From an uncultured Draconibacterium sp. (GTDB lineage Bacteria; Bacteroidota; Bacteroidia; Bacteroidales; Prolixibacteraceae), in NCBI GenBank assembly GCA_947492175.1, contig CANLMQ010000039.1, forward strand, positions 1 to 53,269: 53,269 nt of DNA, written 5' to 3'. The notes below the pieces were generated by a model. The model searched no databases. It saw only the letters and a program-made list of their open reading frames with translations, and had not been told where the DNA came from. Numbering within the stretch: position 1 is the stretch's first letter; the number at the start of each line of letters is the position of its first letter. Of this stretch, positions 18,141-27,330 are shown piece after piece. A program made the position numbers and the translations under genes.

Positions 18141-18566
18141 CTATTCCTCCGAATCTTTCTTTTCGTCTGTATCTTCTTCTGGTTCCGAGAAATCAAGCAT
18201 ATCTTTTTCCTGAAGTGTGTTATACCACAACAATACTTTTTTTATGTCTGATACATATACCCGGTCTTTATCAAATTCAGGAACAACTTCTTCGAAATAA
18301 GCTTTTAACTCGTTACCCGAAGATTTTGGAGAAATTGCAGCTCCCCCTTCTTCCTTGTCCGAAATCGATTTAAAAATATCCTTTAACGGAACATCTCCTT
18401 CATTAGTGTAAATTGCAATGTCTTCCAATGCCGACACCTTGGCTGAAGAATATACCGGGATACGTTTTTGAGTATCTAATGACTCAACAATTATGCTGTT
18501 TTTACTCTCGGCAACCATTTTAAAAAGTCCCGATTGTCCTGAAATTGCTAATATTCCTTTTAACAT
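18141..18566 (-). CDS. DUF5606 domain protein
   Basis: A 141-residue cytoplasmic protein with the conserved N-terminus MLKGILAISGQSGLFKMV, an SH3-like beta domain (about 1-70) and a helical part (about 95-128) with VYVSDIKKVLLWYN, ending in an acidic tail. The family is widespread in Bacteroidota and uncharacterised. The gene is convergent with the exonuclease and lies downstream of the TonB receptor on the same strand with a 52-bp gap. Confidence 0.88.
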   Translation of the reverse strand: MLKGILAISGQSGLFKMVAESKNSIIVESLDTQKRIPVYSSAKVSALEDIAIYTNEGDVPLKDIFKSISDKEEGGAAISPKSSGNELKAYFEEVVPEFDKDRVYVSDIKKVLLWYNTLQEKDMLDFSEPEEDTDEKKDSEE

Positions 18567-18618
18567 GACTTAAATTTTTGGCGAAGATACAATTTTTGGT
18601 ATTTCGTAAAAGTCAATT

Positions 18619-20709
18619 TTAATTAAAATTTACGTTATACGATACTCCAATTTTGATCCATCTTCCGGGTTGAATTACATTCCCGATATCATTGTATTTT
18701 ACATCGAATAAATTATTTACCGAAGTAAAAACTGTTACTCCTCGATTTTGATAAGACAGCTTGCCATCGCAGGTTAAGAATGGATCATATTCTACTTCAC
18801 CCACAGAAACTTTATTTTCAAATTTTGTATATGTCCCTTCACGATCCTGATAAACAAAACGCAGATCGAGAGACAAGTTACGTATGATTTGCTGATTAAC
18901 AGAACCAACCAGTTTATGCTTCAAGTTATCAAGCACATAATTTGAGATAAAGTCAGACTCCTGCTTTTGCAAATTATTGTTGAGATAACTAAACTGTAAA
19001 TTTGGATATTTCGATCCGTAACGGTTTCGAAACAACAAATTGGTCTGTAGTTCCAATCCAAAGTTGTTAACCTCTGTCAGGTTTTGAGGTTTCCAAACTT
19101 CGTTTTCGTTAAGCACCCAGTCAATAATATTTTTACCGCGACGGTGAAAAACGACAGCATGTCCTTTAATTAAGGAGCGGTTTAGTTTTAAACCTCCTTC
19201 AAAGGTCGCTGATTTTTCGGGTTTTAAATCCGGATTCCCAATATTTGTCGGGCCGTCGTAATACAAATCGGTAAAGGTTGGCATTCGCAGCGATGTGTTA
19301 TAACTGGAGTATAATTTTACACCTTCCGATACCTTGTAACTTACGTCAATTCCCGGGAATACATTTAATCCCAAATCGCTTCCCGAAATAGAATTTGCCA
19401 TTACTCCGGCAGTAATTATCCAGTTGTTAATGTACGCGGCATGTTCAAAAAATCCGGAGATTATATTTCTTGTGTCAGATTTTGTAAACTGAGCATCTTC
19501 TCCCGGCACATCTTTGGGCTCATCCATTACAAGCCCCAATGTATTACTGTATATGTGCTCCGAGCGATATTCAAGCCCAAATGCTGTTTTTCCCAATTCC
19601 CATTTAAACCACGAATTTAAATTGGCTCCGTAAACATTTGTTAAATGGTAATTGTGACTTTTGTACCACGAAGGAACAGTATCGTTTCCCCAAACAGAAA
19701 AACCATTGCTTGTTGATTTATATTTATCAGTACGGTACAATTCGAACCGATCCTGATTTCTTCGATAATAAACTGATGGAGTCAGATGTAACTTTCCTTT
19801 GCCCTCCCATTTTAAAGAGGTGAACAGTGTTTTGGTTTCTTCAAATTGATTTGGATACTTTGGCGTATAAAAGCTATTCGCCCCAAATCCTTTTTGAGTT
19901 AGTCCCACCTGAAACTTTAGTGTTCCCTTTTCCGAATCGAACCGATTTGAATAAAAACCGTTAAACTCGGTAAAATCGGTGTTGGTAATGTAACCATCCG
20001 AACGCTTCCCGTTAATGGCAATCATGTGACTCATTTCCCCGGTTTGGAATGAGCCTGACAGATTTCCATCGAAAAAACCAAAGCTTCCTCCTGCAAGCAA
20101 TGCCTGCATCGAATCTCCTTTGTTTTGTTTGGTTACAATGTTAACCGCCCCCGAGAAAGCGTTGGGCCCATACACACGGGCAGCCGGTCCTTCAAGGATT
20201 TCAATTCGTTCAATTTGGGCTAAACTAACCGGAAGATTTAAATTGTGGTGACCGGTTTGGGGATCGGTGATGTTGATTCCGTTAAGCAGAATCAGGGTTT
20301 GATCGAAGGTACCTCCACGAACACTTACATCCGCTTGTACCCCTTCAGTCCCTCGTTGCCGCACATCCACTCCTGCGATGTACTCCAATAGGTCCTGAAC
20401 ACTCTGAGCCGGAGCCGCCTCAATTTCTTTACTCTCAATCACGGAAATAATCCGTGCCACCTGCGAATACATTGCAGGCGATCTTTGCGCACTAACCTCG
20501 ATCTCATCAAGGTCGTATTGCATTTTAACTTCAGAAGTGTCTTGTTCTGTTGCCATTGTAATTACCGGAGTTGAGCTTAAATAAACTACCGATAAAACTG
20601 AAATTACAACAGCTTTCTTCAGGGTTAGAAAACTCGAATAGTTTTTTCTTCCCCACTTTCTGAATGTTAAAATTGCTTGCGCATTCTGTTTTAAATTTAA
20701 AAACTTCAT
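18619..20709 (-). CDS. TonB-dependent receptor (BtuB/FepA type)
   Basis: An outer-membrane receptor of about 696 residues that takes up a small ligand such as a cofactor or metal chelate. Plug domain: QSVQDLLEYIAGVDVRQRG, ADVSVRGGTFDQTLILLNG, DPQTGHHN and GAVNIVTK; then the barrel, ending near IKIGVSYNVNFN. It has no STN or carboxypeptidase-like extension and no SusD partner, so it is not a glycan importer. I choose the ATG at 20709 (MKFLNLK): the ATG at 20751 lies upstream of the -7 box at 20730-20737 and would not be on the transcript. No cobalamin riboswitch is visible upstream, so vitamin B12 is not supported. Confidence 0.88.
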   Translation of the reverse strand: MKFLNLKQNAQAILTFRKWGRKNYSSFLTLKKAVVISVLSVVYLSSTPVITMATEQDTSEVKMQYDLDEIEVSAQRSPAMYSQVARIISVIESKEIEAAPAQSVQDLLEYIAGVDVRQRGTEGVQADVSVRGGTFDQTLILLNGINITDPQTGHHNLNLPVSLAQIERIEILEGPAARVYGPNAFSGAVNIVTKQNKGDSMQALLAGGSFGFFDGNLSGSFQTGEMSHMIAINGKRSDGYITNTDFTEFNGFYSNRFDSEKGTLKFQVGLTQKGFGANSFYTPKYPNQFEETKTLFTSLKWEGKGKLHLTPSVYYRRNQDRFELYRTDKYKSTSNGFSVWGNDTVPSWYKSHNYHLTNVYGANLNSWFKWELGKTAFGLEYRSEHIYSNTLGLVMDEPKDVPGEDAQFTKSDTRNIISGFFEHAAYINNWIITAGVMANSISGSDLGLNVFPGIDVSYKVSEGVKLYSSYNTSLRMPTFTDLYYDGPTNIGNPDLKPEKSATFEGGLKLNRSLIKGHAVVFHRRGKNIIDWVLNENEVWKPQNLTEVNNFGLELQTNLLFRNRYGSKYPNLQFSYLNNNLQKQESDFISNYVLDNLKHKLVGSVNQQIIRNLSLDLRFVYQDREGTYTKFENKVSVGEVEYDPFLTCDGKLSYQNRGVTVFTSVNNLFDVKYNDIGNVIQPGRWIKIGVSYNVNFN

Positions 20710-20729
20710 TTCGCAAAAATTTTGTGCGG

Positions 20730-20737
20730 CAAATATA
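20730..20737 (-). promoter_or_regulatory. -7 promoter element of the TonB receptor
   Basis: TATATTTG on the minus strand, exact to TAnnTTTG. It puts the transcript start near 20724 and so favours the ATG at 20709. Confidence 0.55.
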
Positions 20738-20907
20738 CAATTACATTTCATTTATTTATCACTATCCAATTCATTAAAAAAAAATGATAACACTGGAAAA
20801 CAAAGGTACTCTCAAACTATTTGTGCACAGATGTTTAATACGGTCACATCACTATAAAGATTCTTTATATAGCATAGATAAAATCAACTGATAATTGTCA
20901 GGTTTTA

Positions 20908-20940
20908 TTTGCTTTTGCCCCTCTTGTTAACCTATATTTG
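20908..20940 (+). promoter_or_regulatory. Bacteroidota promoter of the ECF sigma gene
   Basis: -33 element TTTG at 20908-20911 and -7 element TATATTTG at 20933-20940, separated by 21 bp. The start codon follows at 20967, which gives a leader of about 20 nt. Confidence 0.65.
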
Positions 20941-20966
20941 TTTAGACAAATTAAAAATAAGACGCC

Positions 20967-21476
20967 ATGACTCAGATTCAATTTAATAACGCATTACTCG
21001 GTTTGAGTGATAAATTGCATTACTATGCACTAAGTTTAACTGCCGACTCTGAAAGAGCAGACGATCTTTTGCAAGAGACATTTCTTAAGGCTTTGACATA
21101 TCGTGATAAGTTTACTCAAAATACAAATTTTAAAGCGTGGATTTATACAATAATGAAAAACACGTTTATTAATGACTATCGCAGAAACGTAAAAACCAAA
21201 AATACGTTTGATGGTTCTAACAACGATTTTCATTTAATGTTTTCGAAAGATAAAGTATATCCTGCACCTGATTCATTTTACAGTTCGAAAGAAATTAATA
21301 AAAGCATTAATTCTTTGGAAGATGAATACAAGATTCCTTTCACAATGTTTTTAGAGGGCTTTAAATACAAAGAAATTGCTGAAGAATTGGATTTACCGCT
21401 GGGAACTGTTAAAAGCCGTATTTTCTTTACACGCAAAAAACTGGAAAAAGCATTGCACGAATATTCTAATAATTAA
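20967..21476 (+). CDS. ECF RNA polymerase sigma factor (SigE-like)
   Basis: A 169-residue sigma factor with region 2 (about 10-75: LLGLSDKLHYYALSLT, ADDLLQETFLKAL, FKAWIYTIMKNTFINDYRR) and region 4 (about 108-165: DEYKIPFTMFLEGFKYKEIAEELDLPLGTVKSRIF). Unlike the two sigma factors of the glycan loci it has no FecR partner beside it, which fits the conserved housekeeping/stress ECF sigma found across Bacteroidota. Own promoter at 20908-20940 and own terminator at 21501-21525. Confidence 0.93.
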   Translation: MTQIQFNNALLGLSDKLHYYALSLTADSERADDLLQETFLKALTYRDKFTQNTNFKAWIYTIMKNTFINDYRRNVKTKNTFDGSNNDFHLMFSKDKVYPAPDSFYSSKEINKSINSLEDEYKIPFTMFLEGFKYKEIAEELDLPLGTVKSRIFFTRKKLEKALHEYSNN

Positions 21477-21500
21477 TAATAGAAAATAGTATTGATTTTT

Positions 21501-21525
21501 AAAGGTCTTCGTTTCGAAGGCCTTT
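21501..21525 (+). terminator. Terminator of the ECF sigma gene
   Basis: AAAGGTCTTCG (21501-21511) and CGAAGGCCTTT (21515-21525) form an 11-bp stem with one G-T pair and a 3-nt loop, followed by TTTATTTTT. Confidence 0.88.
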
Positions 21526-21935
21526 TTTATTTTTAGTACTTTCCCAGTTTCCGGGTCACTTTCCCTACTGCAAATCTTTAATAAACTATAAACATCCGCA
21601 GTAAATTCTGCAGACAATTTTTAAATTGCTTATGAAATAATTGAATTAACAGAATTATGAAACGACCATGACAAAAATTTGCCACAAACAAGAATAATTA
21701 AAATCATGAGAGTTCCCCGTCTGACCGCGAAAGCCGGGCAGGCATCTAATACCTTTGAAAACTATAAATTTTAATTAGATGAAACGAGCATGACAGAGCT
21801 TAATAATTTTAAAATGAACTATCACAAGAGGACATGAATAATTCGTCCATGCGAGTTCCATGGGTATCGAAGTACAAAATTTGTGTTAGTGATATATCTG
21901 ATTGTAATACAAAATATTAACTAAAATATATTCAA
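21526..21935. other. Intergenic region with a degenerate internal duplication
   Basis: No gene seen. GAAACGACCATGAC at 21659 and GAAACGAGCATGAC at 21781 are near-identical, and CATGAGAGTTCC at 21705 pairs with CATGCGAGTTCC at 21848, in the same order but with an extra 21 bp in the second copy. This points to an old direct duplication of about 60-80 bp. Confidence 0.45.
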
Positions 21936-22484
21936 GTGAAAAATATAGCAATTCATTTAGCCGAAGGATTTGAAGAAATTGAAGCCATAAGTATAATCGA
22001 TGTTTTACGTCGTGCCGATTTTAATGTCAATGTGGTTTCTGTTACCAAATCGCCGGAAGTTACCGGAGCACATGCCATTACAATAAAAACCGATACACTT
22101 TTTGAAAATGTAGACTACCAACTTATTGATATGATAGTGCTCCCGGGAGGAATGCCTGGATCGAATAATCTTAAAGCGCACAGCGGATTACGCGAACAAA
22201 TATTAAATTTCAGCGACAGCCGGAAACCTCTTGGAGCCATTTGTGCTGCACCAATGGTTTTCGGAAATCTAGGCCTTTTAAAAAATAAAAATGCAACCTG
22301 CTACCCGGGATTCGAAGAAGAGCTGCATGGTGCCATTATTACAAACAATGATGTAGAAGTGGCAGACAATATCGTTACCGGAAAAGGAGCAGGCGTTGCC
22401 ATTGATTTTGCCTTAAAAATTGTAGAAATGTTCCAGGGAAAAGACAGGGCAAATGAATTGAGGAGGAAAATGATTGTAAGATAA
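21936..22484 (+). CDS. DJ-1/PfpI family protein (YajL/ThiJ-like)
   Basis: A 182-residue cytoplasmic protein of the DJ-1 superfamily, DJ-1/YajL branch, linked to protection of proteins or metabolites from carbonyl and oxidative damage. It has AEGFEEIEA with Glu14, MIVLPGGMPG (66-75) and the nucleophile-elbow cysteine Cys103 in GAICAAP. The start is GTG at 21936, directly before the conserved KNIAIHLAEGFEE. It is convergent with purL and shares a bidirectional terminator with it. Confidence 0.92.
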   Translation: MKNIAIHLAEGFEEIEAISIIDVLRRADFNVNVVSVTKSPEVTGAHAITIKTDTLFENVDYQLIDMIVLPGGMPGSNNLKAHSGLREQILNFSDSRKPLGAICAAPMVFGNLGLLKNKNATCYPGFEEELHGAIITNNDVEVADNIVTGKGAGVAIDFALKIVEMFQGKDRANELRRKMIVR

Positions 22485-22521
22485 CCTGTCACTACAACGA
22501 TTAAATACTATCTTATAAAAG

Positions 22522-22552
22522 AAGAGCTGCTTTTAAATAAAAAGCAGCTCTT
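22522..22552. terminator. Bidirectional terminator between the DJ-1 gene and purL
   Basis: AAGAGCTGCTTTT (22522-22534) and AAAAGCAGCTCTT (22540-22552) are perfect 13-bp arms with a 5-nt loop, in an A-rich/T-rich setting on both sides. Confidence 0.88.
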
Positions 22553-22570
22553 TTATATCCAACTAATAAT

Positions 22571-25500
22571 TTATTTCGTTTTTTCCTGTATCCAGTTTTT
22601 AGCATTAACAAAAGCCTGAATCCATGGAGCTACCTCATCGGCCTTGCGATCGGCGGGATAATTTGCCCAATGCCATGGTTTAAATGCACGCTCCAGGTGA
22701 GGCATCATTACCAAATGACGACCATCGTCGGAACAAAGCGATGCGGCACCAAAATGAGAACCGTTTGGATTACCCGGGTAACCTTCGTTGCTGTATTTCA
22801 TCGGAATGTTGTACTGATCTTCGTTAAACGGCAGGTAAAATTTACCTTCGCCGTGAGCCACCCAAATTCCAAGTTTCATTCCACCCATGTTTCCTAACAT
22901 CACTGAACTGTTTTCAGCAATATCAACATTTAAGAATGTCGATTCGAATTTGTGCGATTCGTTGTGCAACATTTTAGGCTGAATACTGTGCTCCGGATAA
23001 ATCACTCCCAACTCTACCATAACCTGACATCCGTTACAAACACCTAAACTCAGTGTATCTTCACGTTGATAGAAATTCTCAAGTGCAAGACGTGCCTTTT
23101 CGTTAAATTTAAATGCTCCAGCCCAACCTTTTGCCGAACCTAAAACATCAGAATTAGAGAAACCACCAACAAAAACGATCATGTTTACATCTTCCAGCGT
23201 TTCGCGTCCTGAGATCAGATCTGTCATATGAACATCTTTTACGTCCATACCAGCCAGGTACATGGCATAAGCCATTTCGCGGTCGCCGTTTACACCTTTT
23301 TCGCGAATAATGGCAGCTTTCACTCCTGAAGCAGTTCTGCGTTTCAGGTCAATTCCCAAATCGGCAGCTTTTCCGGTAAAGTCTTTGAAATCGAATTCGA
23401 GCGCATATTTTTTGTAGTTTTTGAAACGCTCAAGAGCCAACTCCTCGCCACTTTGTTTGCGATCTAACAAATACGATGTTTTAAACCATAAGTCGCGCAA
23501 TGTTTCAATATCGAAATCAGCTTCAACCGTATTATTAACAACCCTTACTTTTCGGTAAGGAACCGGATTTCCTAGTGTTATAAACTCAACTCCTGCGTCA
23601 GACAGTTCTTGTTTTACCTTATCATTATCAGCACACTGAATAACAATACCGGGGTTTTCGGCCAACAGGATTTTTGCGAGATCTTCTTCACCAAAAGCAG
23701 AAACATCTACTTTCATCCCACCTTTTGTATTGCTGAAACACATCTCCAGCAAAGTGGTGATTAAACCTCCCGATGCAATATCGTGACCAGCCAGAATCAA
23801 ATCCTGCTCGATTAATTTCTGAACTGTGTTAAAAGCAGTAACGAATTTTTCAGGATCGGCAACAGTTGGAGCCGTTTTCCCAAGTTTATTTATTGACTGA
23901 GCAAAAGCACTTCCGCCCAACGCCCGCTCCATAAACGAGAAATCGATAAATAAAATCTCTTTGCTTTCGTCGTTTACCAGCACAGGTTCCACCACTTTTT
24001 TCACATCCAAAACTTCGCCCGATGCAGAAATAATTACGGTACCCGGAGCATAAACCACATCGTCTTTGTATTTCTGAGTCATCGACATGGAATCTTTTCC
24101 TGTTGGAATATTAATTCCTAAAGCACAGGCAAAATCACTGGCAGCTTTTACGGCACTGTAAATACGTGCATTTTCTCCCGCATTTTTTGCCGGCCACATC
24201 CAGTTGGCACTCAACGAAACACTTTTAATATGATCAGTCATCGGTGCCCAAATAATATTGGTCAACGATTCGGCAATTGATAAAACCGAACCTCTCTCAG
24301 CGTCGATCAATGCCGGAACCGGTGCATGACCAATTGAAGTAGCCACACCTGCTTTTCCCTGGTAGTCGAGAGTAATTACTCCCACATTATTTAAAGGAAG
24401 GTGCAAAGGTCCGGCTCCTTGTTGTTTTGCAATCCGCCCGGTTACCGAACGGTCAACTTTGTTTGTAAGCCAGTCTTTACAAGCTACCGACTCTAGTTGT
24501 ATCGTTTGTTCAACCAAGTCGTAAATTTCTTCCCAGTTGTAATTTAATTCTTCAAATTCAGGAACAATGGTTTCGTCTTCCAAAACTGTTTTTGGAGGAT
24601 TTCCAAACATGTATCCCAACTGCCAGTCGATTGATTTTTCGCCGGTTACCGAATTTTCGAATGTAAACTGCATATCGCCCGTTGCTTCTCCAATTTCGTA
24701 CATTGGTGCACGTTCGCGTTCTGCAATTTTACGTAACAAGTCAACATGTTCGCCTTTAATAACAAGTCCCATTCGCTCCTGCGACTCGTTTCCAATAATT
24801 TCTTTTTGCGAAAGTGTAGGATCACCTACAGGCAATTTTGAAGTATCAATTTTTCCACCGGTTGTTTCCACCAACTCTGAAAGACAGTTCAAATGTCCTC
24901 CTGCACCATGGTCGTGAATAGAGATAATCGGATTTTCATCGGCCTCGCTTAAAGCACGAATGGCATTATAGGCACGTTTTTGCATTTCAGGATTAGCACG
25001 CTGAACGGCATTTAATTCGATATGATTTTCGAACTCACCGGTTGCCACAGACGATACGGCACCACCACCCATACCAATACGGTAGTTGTCGCCACCTAAA
25101 AGAACAACTTTGTCTCCTTTTACTGGATCATCTTTCAAACTGTCTTTTTTAGCCCCGAAACCGATACCTCCGGCAAGCATGATTACTTTATCGTAACCAT
25201 ATTTCATAAAGTTTTCAAAATGCTCGAAAGTAAGTACCGAACCTGTAATAATTGGCTGACCAAATTTATTTCCGAAATCGCTGGCACCGTTCGATGCTTT
25301 TATCAGAATTTCTTCGGGAGTTTGGTACAACCATTCGCGCTCTTCGGTTGCCTGTTCCCACGAACGTTGTGCTTCGGTACGCGGATACGAAGTCATATAA
25401 ACCGCAGTTCCGGCAATTGGCAAACTTCCTTTTCCTCCTGCAATACGGTCGCGAATTTCGCCACCTGTACCAGTTGCAGCACCATTAAATGGTTCAACTG

Positions 25501-26260
25501 TTGTTGGGAAGTTATGCGTTTCAGCTTTTAACGAAAGTACGGTTTCAATATCTTTTACCTCAAAAAAGTCGGGTTTATCCTGTGTTTTTGGTGCAAACTG
25601 CTCCACAACCGGTCCCTGAACAAACGAACAATTGTCTTTGTAGGCCGAAACAATTTTATTAGGATGTTCTTTTGAGGTTTTTTTAATCATCTGAAATAAT
25701 GATGATTCCATCTCTTTACCATCGATTACAAACGTTCCGTTAAATATCTTATGACGGCAGTGTTCCGAGTTTACCTGGGCAAATCCGTACACCTCACCAT
25801 CGGTAAGCGGGCGCCCCATTTCTTTTGATACACCAATTAAATATTGTATCTCGTCATCACTCAGTGCCAGTCCTTCCTGCTCGTTGTAAGCCGCAATATC
25901 CTCAATATTCAGAATTGGATCAGGCTCTTTGTCGATGGCAAAAATTTGTTGCGTCAGTCCTTCATAAATTGCCTGAAGCATTGGATCGTACTTTGCTTTC
26001 TGGTTATCCACCGGGAAAAACTCTTCCATCCTGCGTATACCTTCAATCCCCATATTTTGGGTAATTTCAACGGCATTTGTACTCCAGGGAGTCAACATTT
26101 CCTTGCGTGGGCCAACAAACCAACCATCAAGCGCTTGCTCCTTTAAATAGGTAGCATCGGAAAATAGCCAAACCAGCTTTTCAATGTTTTCCTGTCCTAA
26201 CGATTTTGCAGAATAAACTGCGATAATACTGTTACTTTGAGTTTTAAAGAATTGAATCAT
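22571..26260 (-). CDS. purL: Phosphoribosylformylglycinamidine synthase, large fused form
   Basis: A 1229-residue cytoplasmic enzyme of purine synthesis that converts FGAR, glutamine and ATP to FGAM. It is the long single-chain form: N-terminal PurS-like part, FGAM synthase core with ATP-binding loop (HNFPTTVEPFNGAATGTGGE region) and a C-terminal glutamine amidotransferase domain (from about 965) with nucleophile Cys in LGVCNGCQVM and His/Glu in AHGEGKF. Length is slightly below the approximately 1290 of Escherichia coli. It is monocistronic, with a -7 element at 26306-26313. Confidence 0.97.
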   Translation of the reverse strand: MIQFFKTQSNSIIAVYSAKSLGQENIEKLVWLFSDATYLKEQALDGWFVGPRKEMLTPWSTNAVEITQNMGIEGIRRMEEFFPVDNQKAKYDPMLQAIYEGLTQQIFAIDKEPDPILNIEDIAAYNEQEGLALSDDEIQYLIGVSKEMGRPLTDGEVYGFAQVNSEHCRHKIFNGTFVIDGKEMESSLFQMIKKTSKEHPNKIVSAYKDNCSFVQGPVVEQFAPKTQDKPDFFEVKDIETVLSLKAETHNFPTTVEPFNGAATGTGGEIRDRIAGGKGSLPIAGTAVYMTSYPRTEAQRSWEQATEEREWLYQTPEEILIKASNGASDFGNKFGQPIITGSVLTFEHFENFMKYGYDKVIMLAGGIGFGAKKDSLKDDPVKGDKVVLLGGDNYRIGMGGGAVSSVATGEFENHIELNAVQRANPEMQKRAYNAIRALSEADENPIISIHDHGAGGHLNCLSELVETTGGKIDTSKLPVGDPTLSQKEIIGNESQERMGLVIKGEHVDLLRKIAERERAPMYEIGEATGDMQFTFENSVTGEKSIDWQLGYMFGNPPKTVLEDETIVPEFEELNYNWEEIYDLVEQTIQLESVACKDWLTNKVDRSVTGRIAKQQGAGPLHLPLNNVGVITLDYQGKAGVATSIGHAPVPALIDAERGSVLSIAESLTNIIWAPMTDHIKSVSLSANWMWPAKNAGENARIYSAVKAASDFACALGINIPTGKDSMSMTQKYKDDVVYAPGTVIISASGEVLDVKKVVEPVLVNDESKEILFIDFSFMERALGGSAFAQSINKLGKTAPTVADPEKFVTAFNTVQKLIEQDLILAGHDIASGGLITTLLEMCFSNTKGGMKVDVSAFGEEDLAKILLAENPGIVIQCADNDKVKQELSDAGVEFITLGNPVPYRKVRVVNNTVEADFDIETLRDLWFKTSYLLDRKQSGEELALERFKNYKKYALEFDFKDFTGKAADLGIDLKRRTASGVKAAIIREKGVNGDREMAYAMYLAGMDVKDVHMTDLISGRETLEDVNMIVFVGGFSNSDVLGSAKGWAGAFKFNEKARLALENFYQREDTLSLGVCNGCQVMVELGVIYPEHSIQPKMLHNESHKFESTFLNVDIAENSSVMLGNMGGMKLGIWVAHGEGKFYLPFNEDQYNIPMKYSNEGYPGNPNGSHFGAASLCSDDGRHLVMMPHLERAFKPWHWANYPADRKADEVAPWIQAFVNAKNWIQEKTK

Positions 26261-26305
26261 TGTGCAACGTAATATTTATTAACGAACATGTTGTAAAACA
26301 CGCTG

Positions 26306-26313
26306 CAAAGATA
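26306..26313 (-). promoter_or_regulatory. -7 promoter element of purL
   Basis: TATCTTTG on the minus strand matches TAnnTTTG, about 46 bp upstream of the purL ATG. Confidence 0.5.
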
Positions 26314-26445
26314 AAAAATAATAATTGGTGTTTCAGTGAACTTTTAACAATTAGACCTGAGTTCTTAACATGAAAAAGGTTAAAATGGATTAAATTGTTA
26401 ATGGATTAAATAATTCTGTATTACTTTAAGCAAAATTAAAATTCA

Positions 26446-26769
26446 ATGAATCGAATAATATTGCTTTTAATAGCTCTTGTAGTTTTTGCTTGCAGCCCGC
26501 AAAAAAAGCTTCAGAAAACCTATGTTGGACAACCAGTTTCTGTAATGGAAAAAGAATTTGGTAAAGCTACAACCGTATTTGACAGAACCGAAGGCCAAGA
26601 ATATATTTTTGAGAAAGTTGAATTTCTGAAAAGTACCGAAATAAGTCAACATAAAATTACACTTGATCCAATAATTACTCCCAAGGTGAAAAAGACAATT
26701 CGCTACTCAACCTTAGTAGTAGATGGAATTATTTCGAAAATAACTGTTGACGAATTATACGAACGATGA
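26446..26769 (+). CDS. Small lipoprotein, possibly BamE/SmpA-like
   Basis: A 107-residue lipoprotein: signal peptide with lipobox Cys16 (VVFAC), then YVGQPVSVMEKEFGKATTVFD, which resembles the start of BamE/SmpA-like domains (a helix that measures 'G-x-x-x-x-x-V...FG-P'), followed by a beta-rich half ending VDGIISKITVDELY. The likeness is weak and no partner gene is nearby. It is divergent from purL. Confidence 0.72.
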   Translation: MNRIILLLIALVVFACSPQKKLQKTYVGQPVSVMEKEFGKATTVFDRTEGQEYIFEKVEFLKSTEISQHKITLDPIITPKVKKTIRYSTLVVDGIISKITVDELYER

Positions 26770-26926
26770 CCGGAAGTAATCTGCGGCCGGTATCATCTGA
26801 GCGTATGAAAGTTAGTATCTAAACCCTGATCACCATTTTCCTTCCGGAAAGTAGAAATAAACAGTTCCGGTATTTTTTTTGGCAATAAAATTACCGGATG
26901 GATTCTACGGGTTTAAAGAAATTTTA
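26770..26926. other. Intergenic region before tRNA-Leu
   Basis: No gene. It contains a CCGGTA (26867-26872) and TACCGG (26892-26897) inverted repeat around a T-rich loop, and a TTCCGGAA palindrome near 26843, possibly the end of the lipoprotein transcript. Confidence 0.35.
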
Positions 26927-26934
26927 TAGTTTTG
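26927..26934 (+). promoter_or_regulatory. -7 promoter element of tRNA-Leu
   Basis: TAGTTTTG matches TAnnTTTG and ends 21 bp before the first base of the tRNA. Confidence 0.5.
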
Positions 26935-26955
26935 CAGGCACGTTCTAGAAATAAT

Positions 26956-27041
26956 GCCCAGGTGATGAAATTGGTAGACATGCAAGGTTGAGGGCCTTGT
27001 GGGAGATTTTTCCCGTGCAGGTTCGAGTCCCGTCCTGGGCA
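26956..27041 (+). tRNA. tRNA-Leu (anticodon GAG)
   Basis: A class II tRNA of 86 nt without encoded CCA. The acceptor stem GCCCAGG (26956-26962) pairs fully with CCTGGGC (27034-27040). The D arm contains AAATTGGTAGAC. The anticodon stem is CAAGG/CCTTG with loop TTGAGGG, so the anticodon is GAG, which decodes CUC/CUU leucine. The long variable arm (GGGA...TCCC) and the T loop TTCGAGT fit tRNA-Leu. It marks the left edge of the large accessory block. Confidence 0.95.
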
Positions 27042-27064
27042 CGACGTAAAAACCATTAAAAATT

Positions 27065-27104
27065 AAAAGCGCTTAAATCCAGTAATTTAGGTGCTTTTCT
27101 TTTT
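27065..27104 (+). terminator. Terminator of tRNA-Leu
   Basis: AAAAGCGCTTAAAT (27065-27078) pairs with ATTTAGGTGCTTTT (27085-27098) using two wobble pairs, with loop CCAGTA and a CTTTTT tail. Confidence 0.75.
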
Positions 27105-27330
27105 GGATAAAATGTCAAAAAATAACACAAAAACAACTATTTAGGTTACCATATGGTGTCTATAACTCATCCTTCCATTCCATGGATACCTAAAATTCTA
27201 CAACAATCTGTTTTACTACATCTTATTTAACTCTTTTTGATGCCATTTGCTGTTCTCATTTCAACCTTGAAACAGTATTACTGACGCATCAACCGGAACC
27301 ACAATAAACTTTCACAAAGAAGGTAATCAT
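27105..27330. other. Intergenic stretch downstream of the tRNA, no gene seen
   Basis: Only a ten-codon frame starting ATGTCAAAAAAT at 27111 is visible. No integrase gene and no repeat of the tRNA 3' end is found in the window, so an island border is suspected here only from gene order. Confidence 0.35.

Noticed and set aside
20752..20907. Cobalamin riboswitch upstream of the BtuB-like receptor
   Set aside because: The leader between the -7 box and the ATG is about 15 nt, and no B12-box-like sequence is present.
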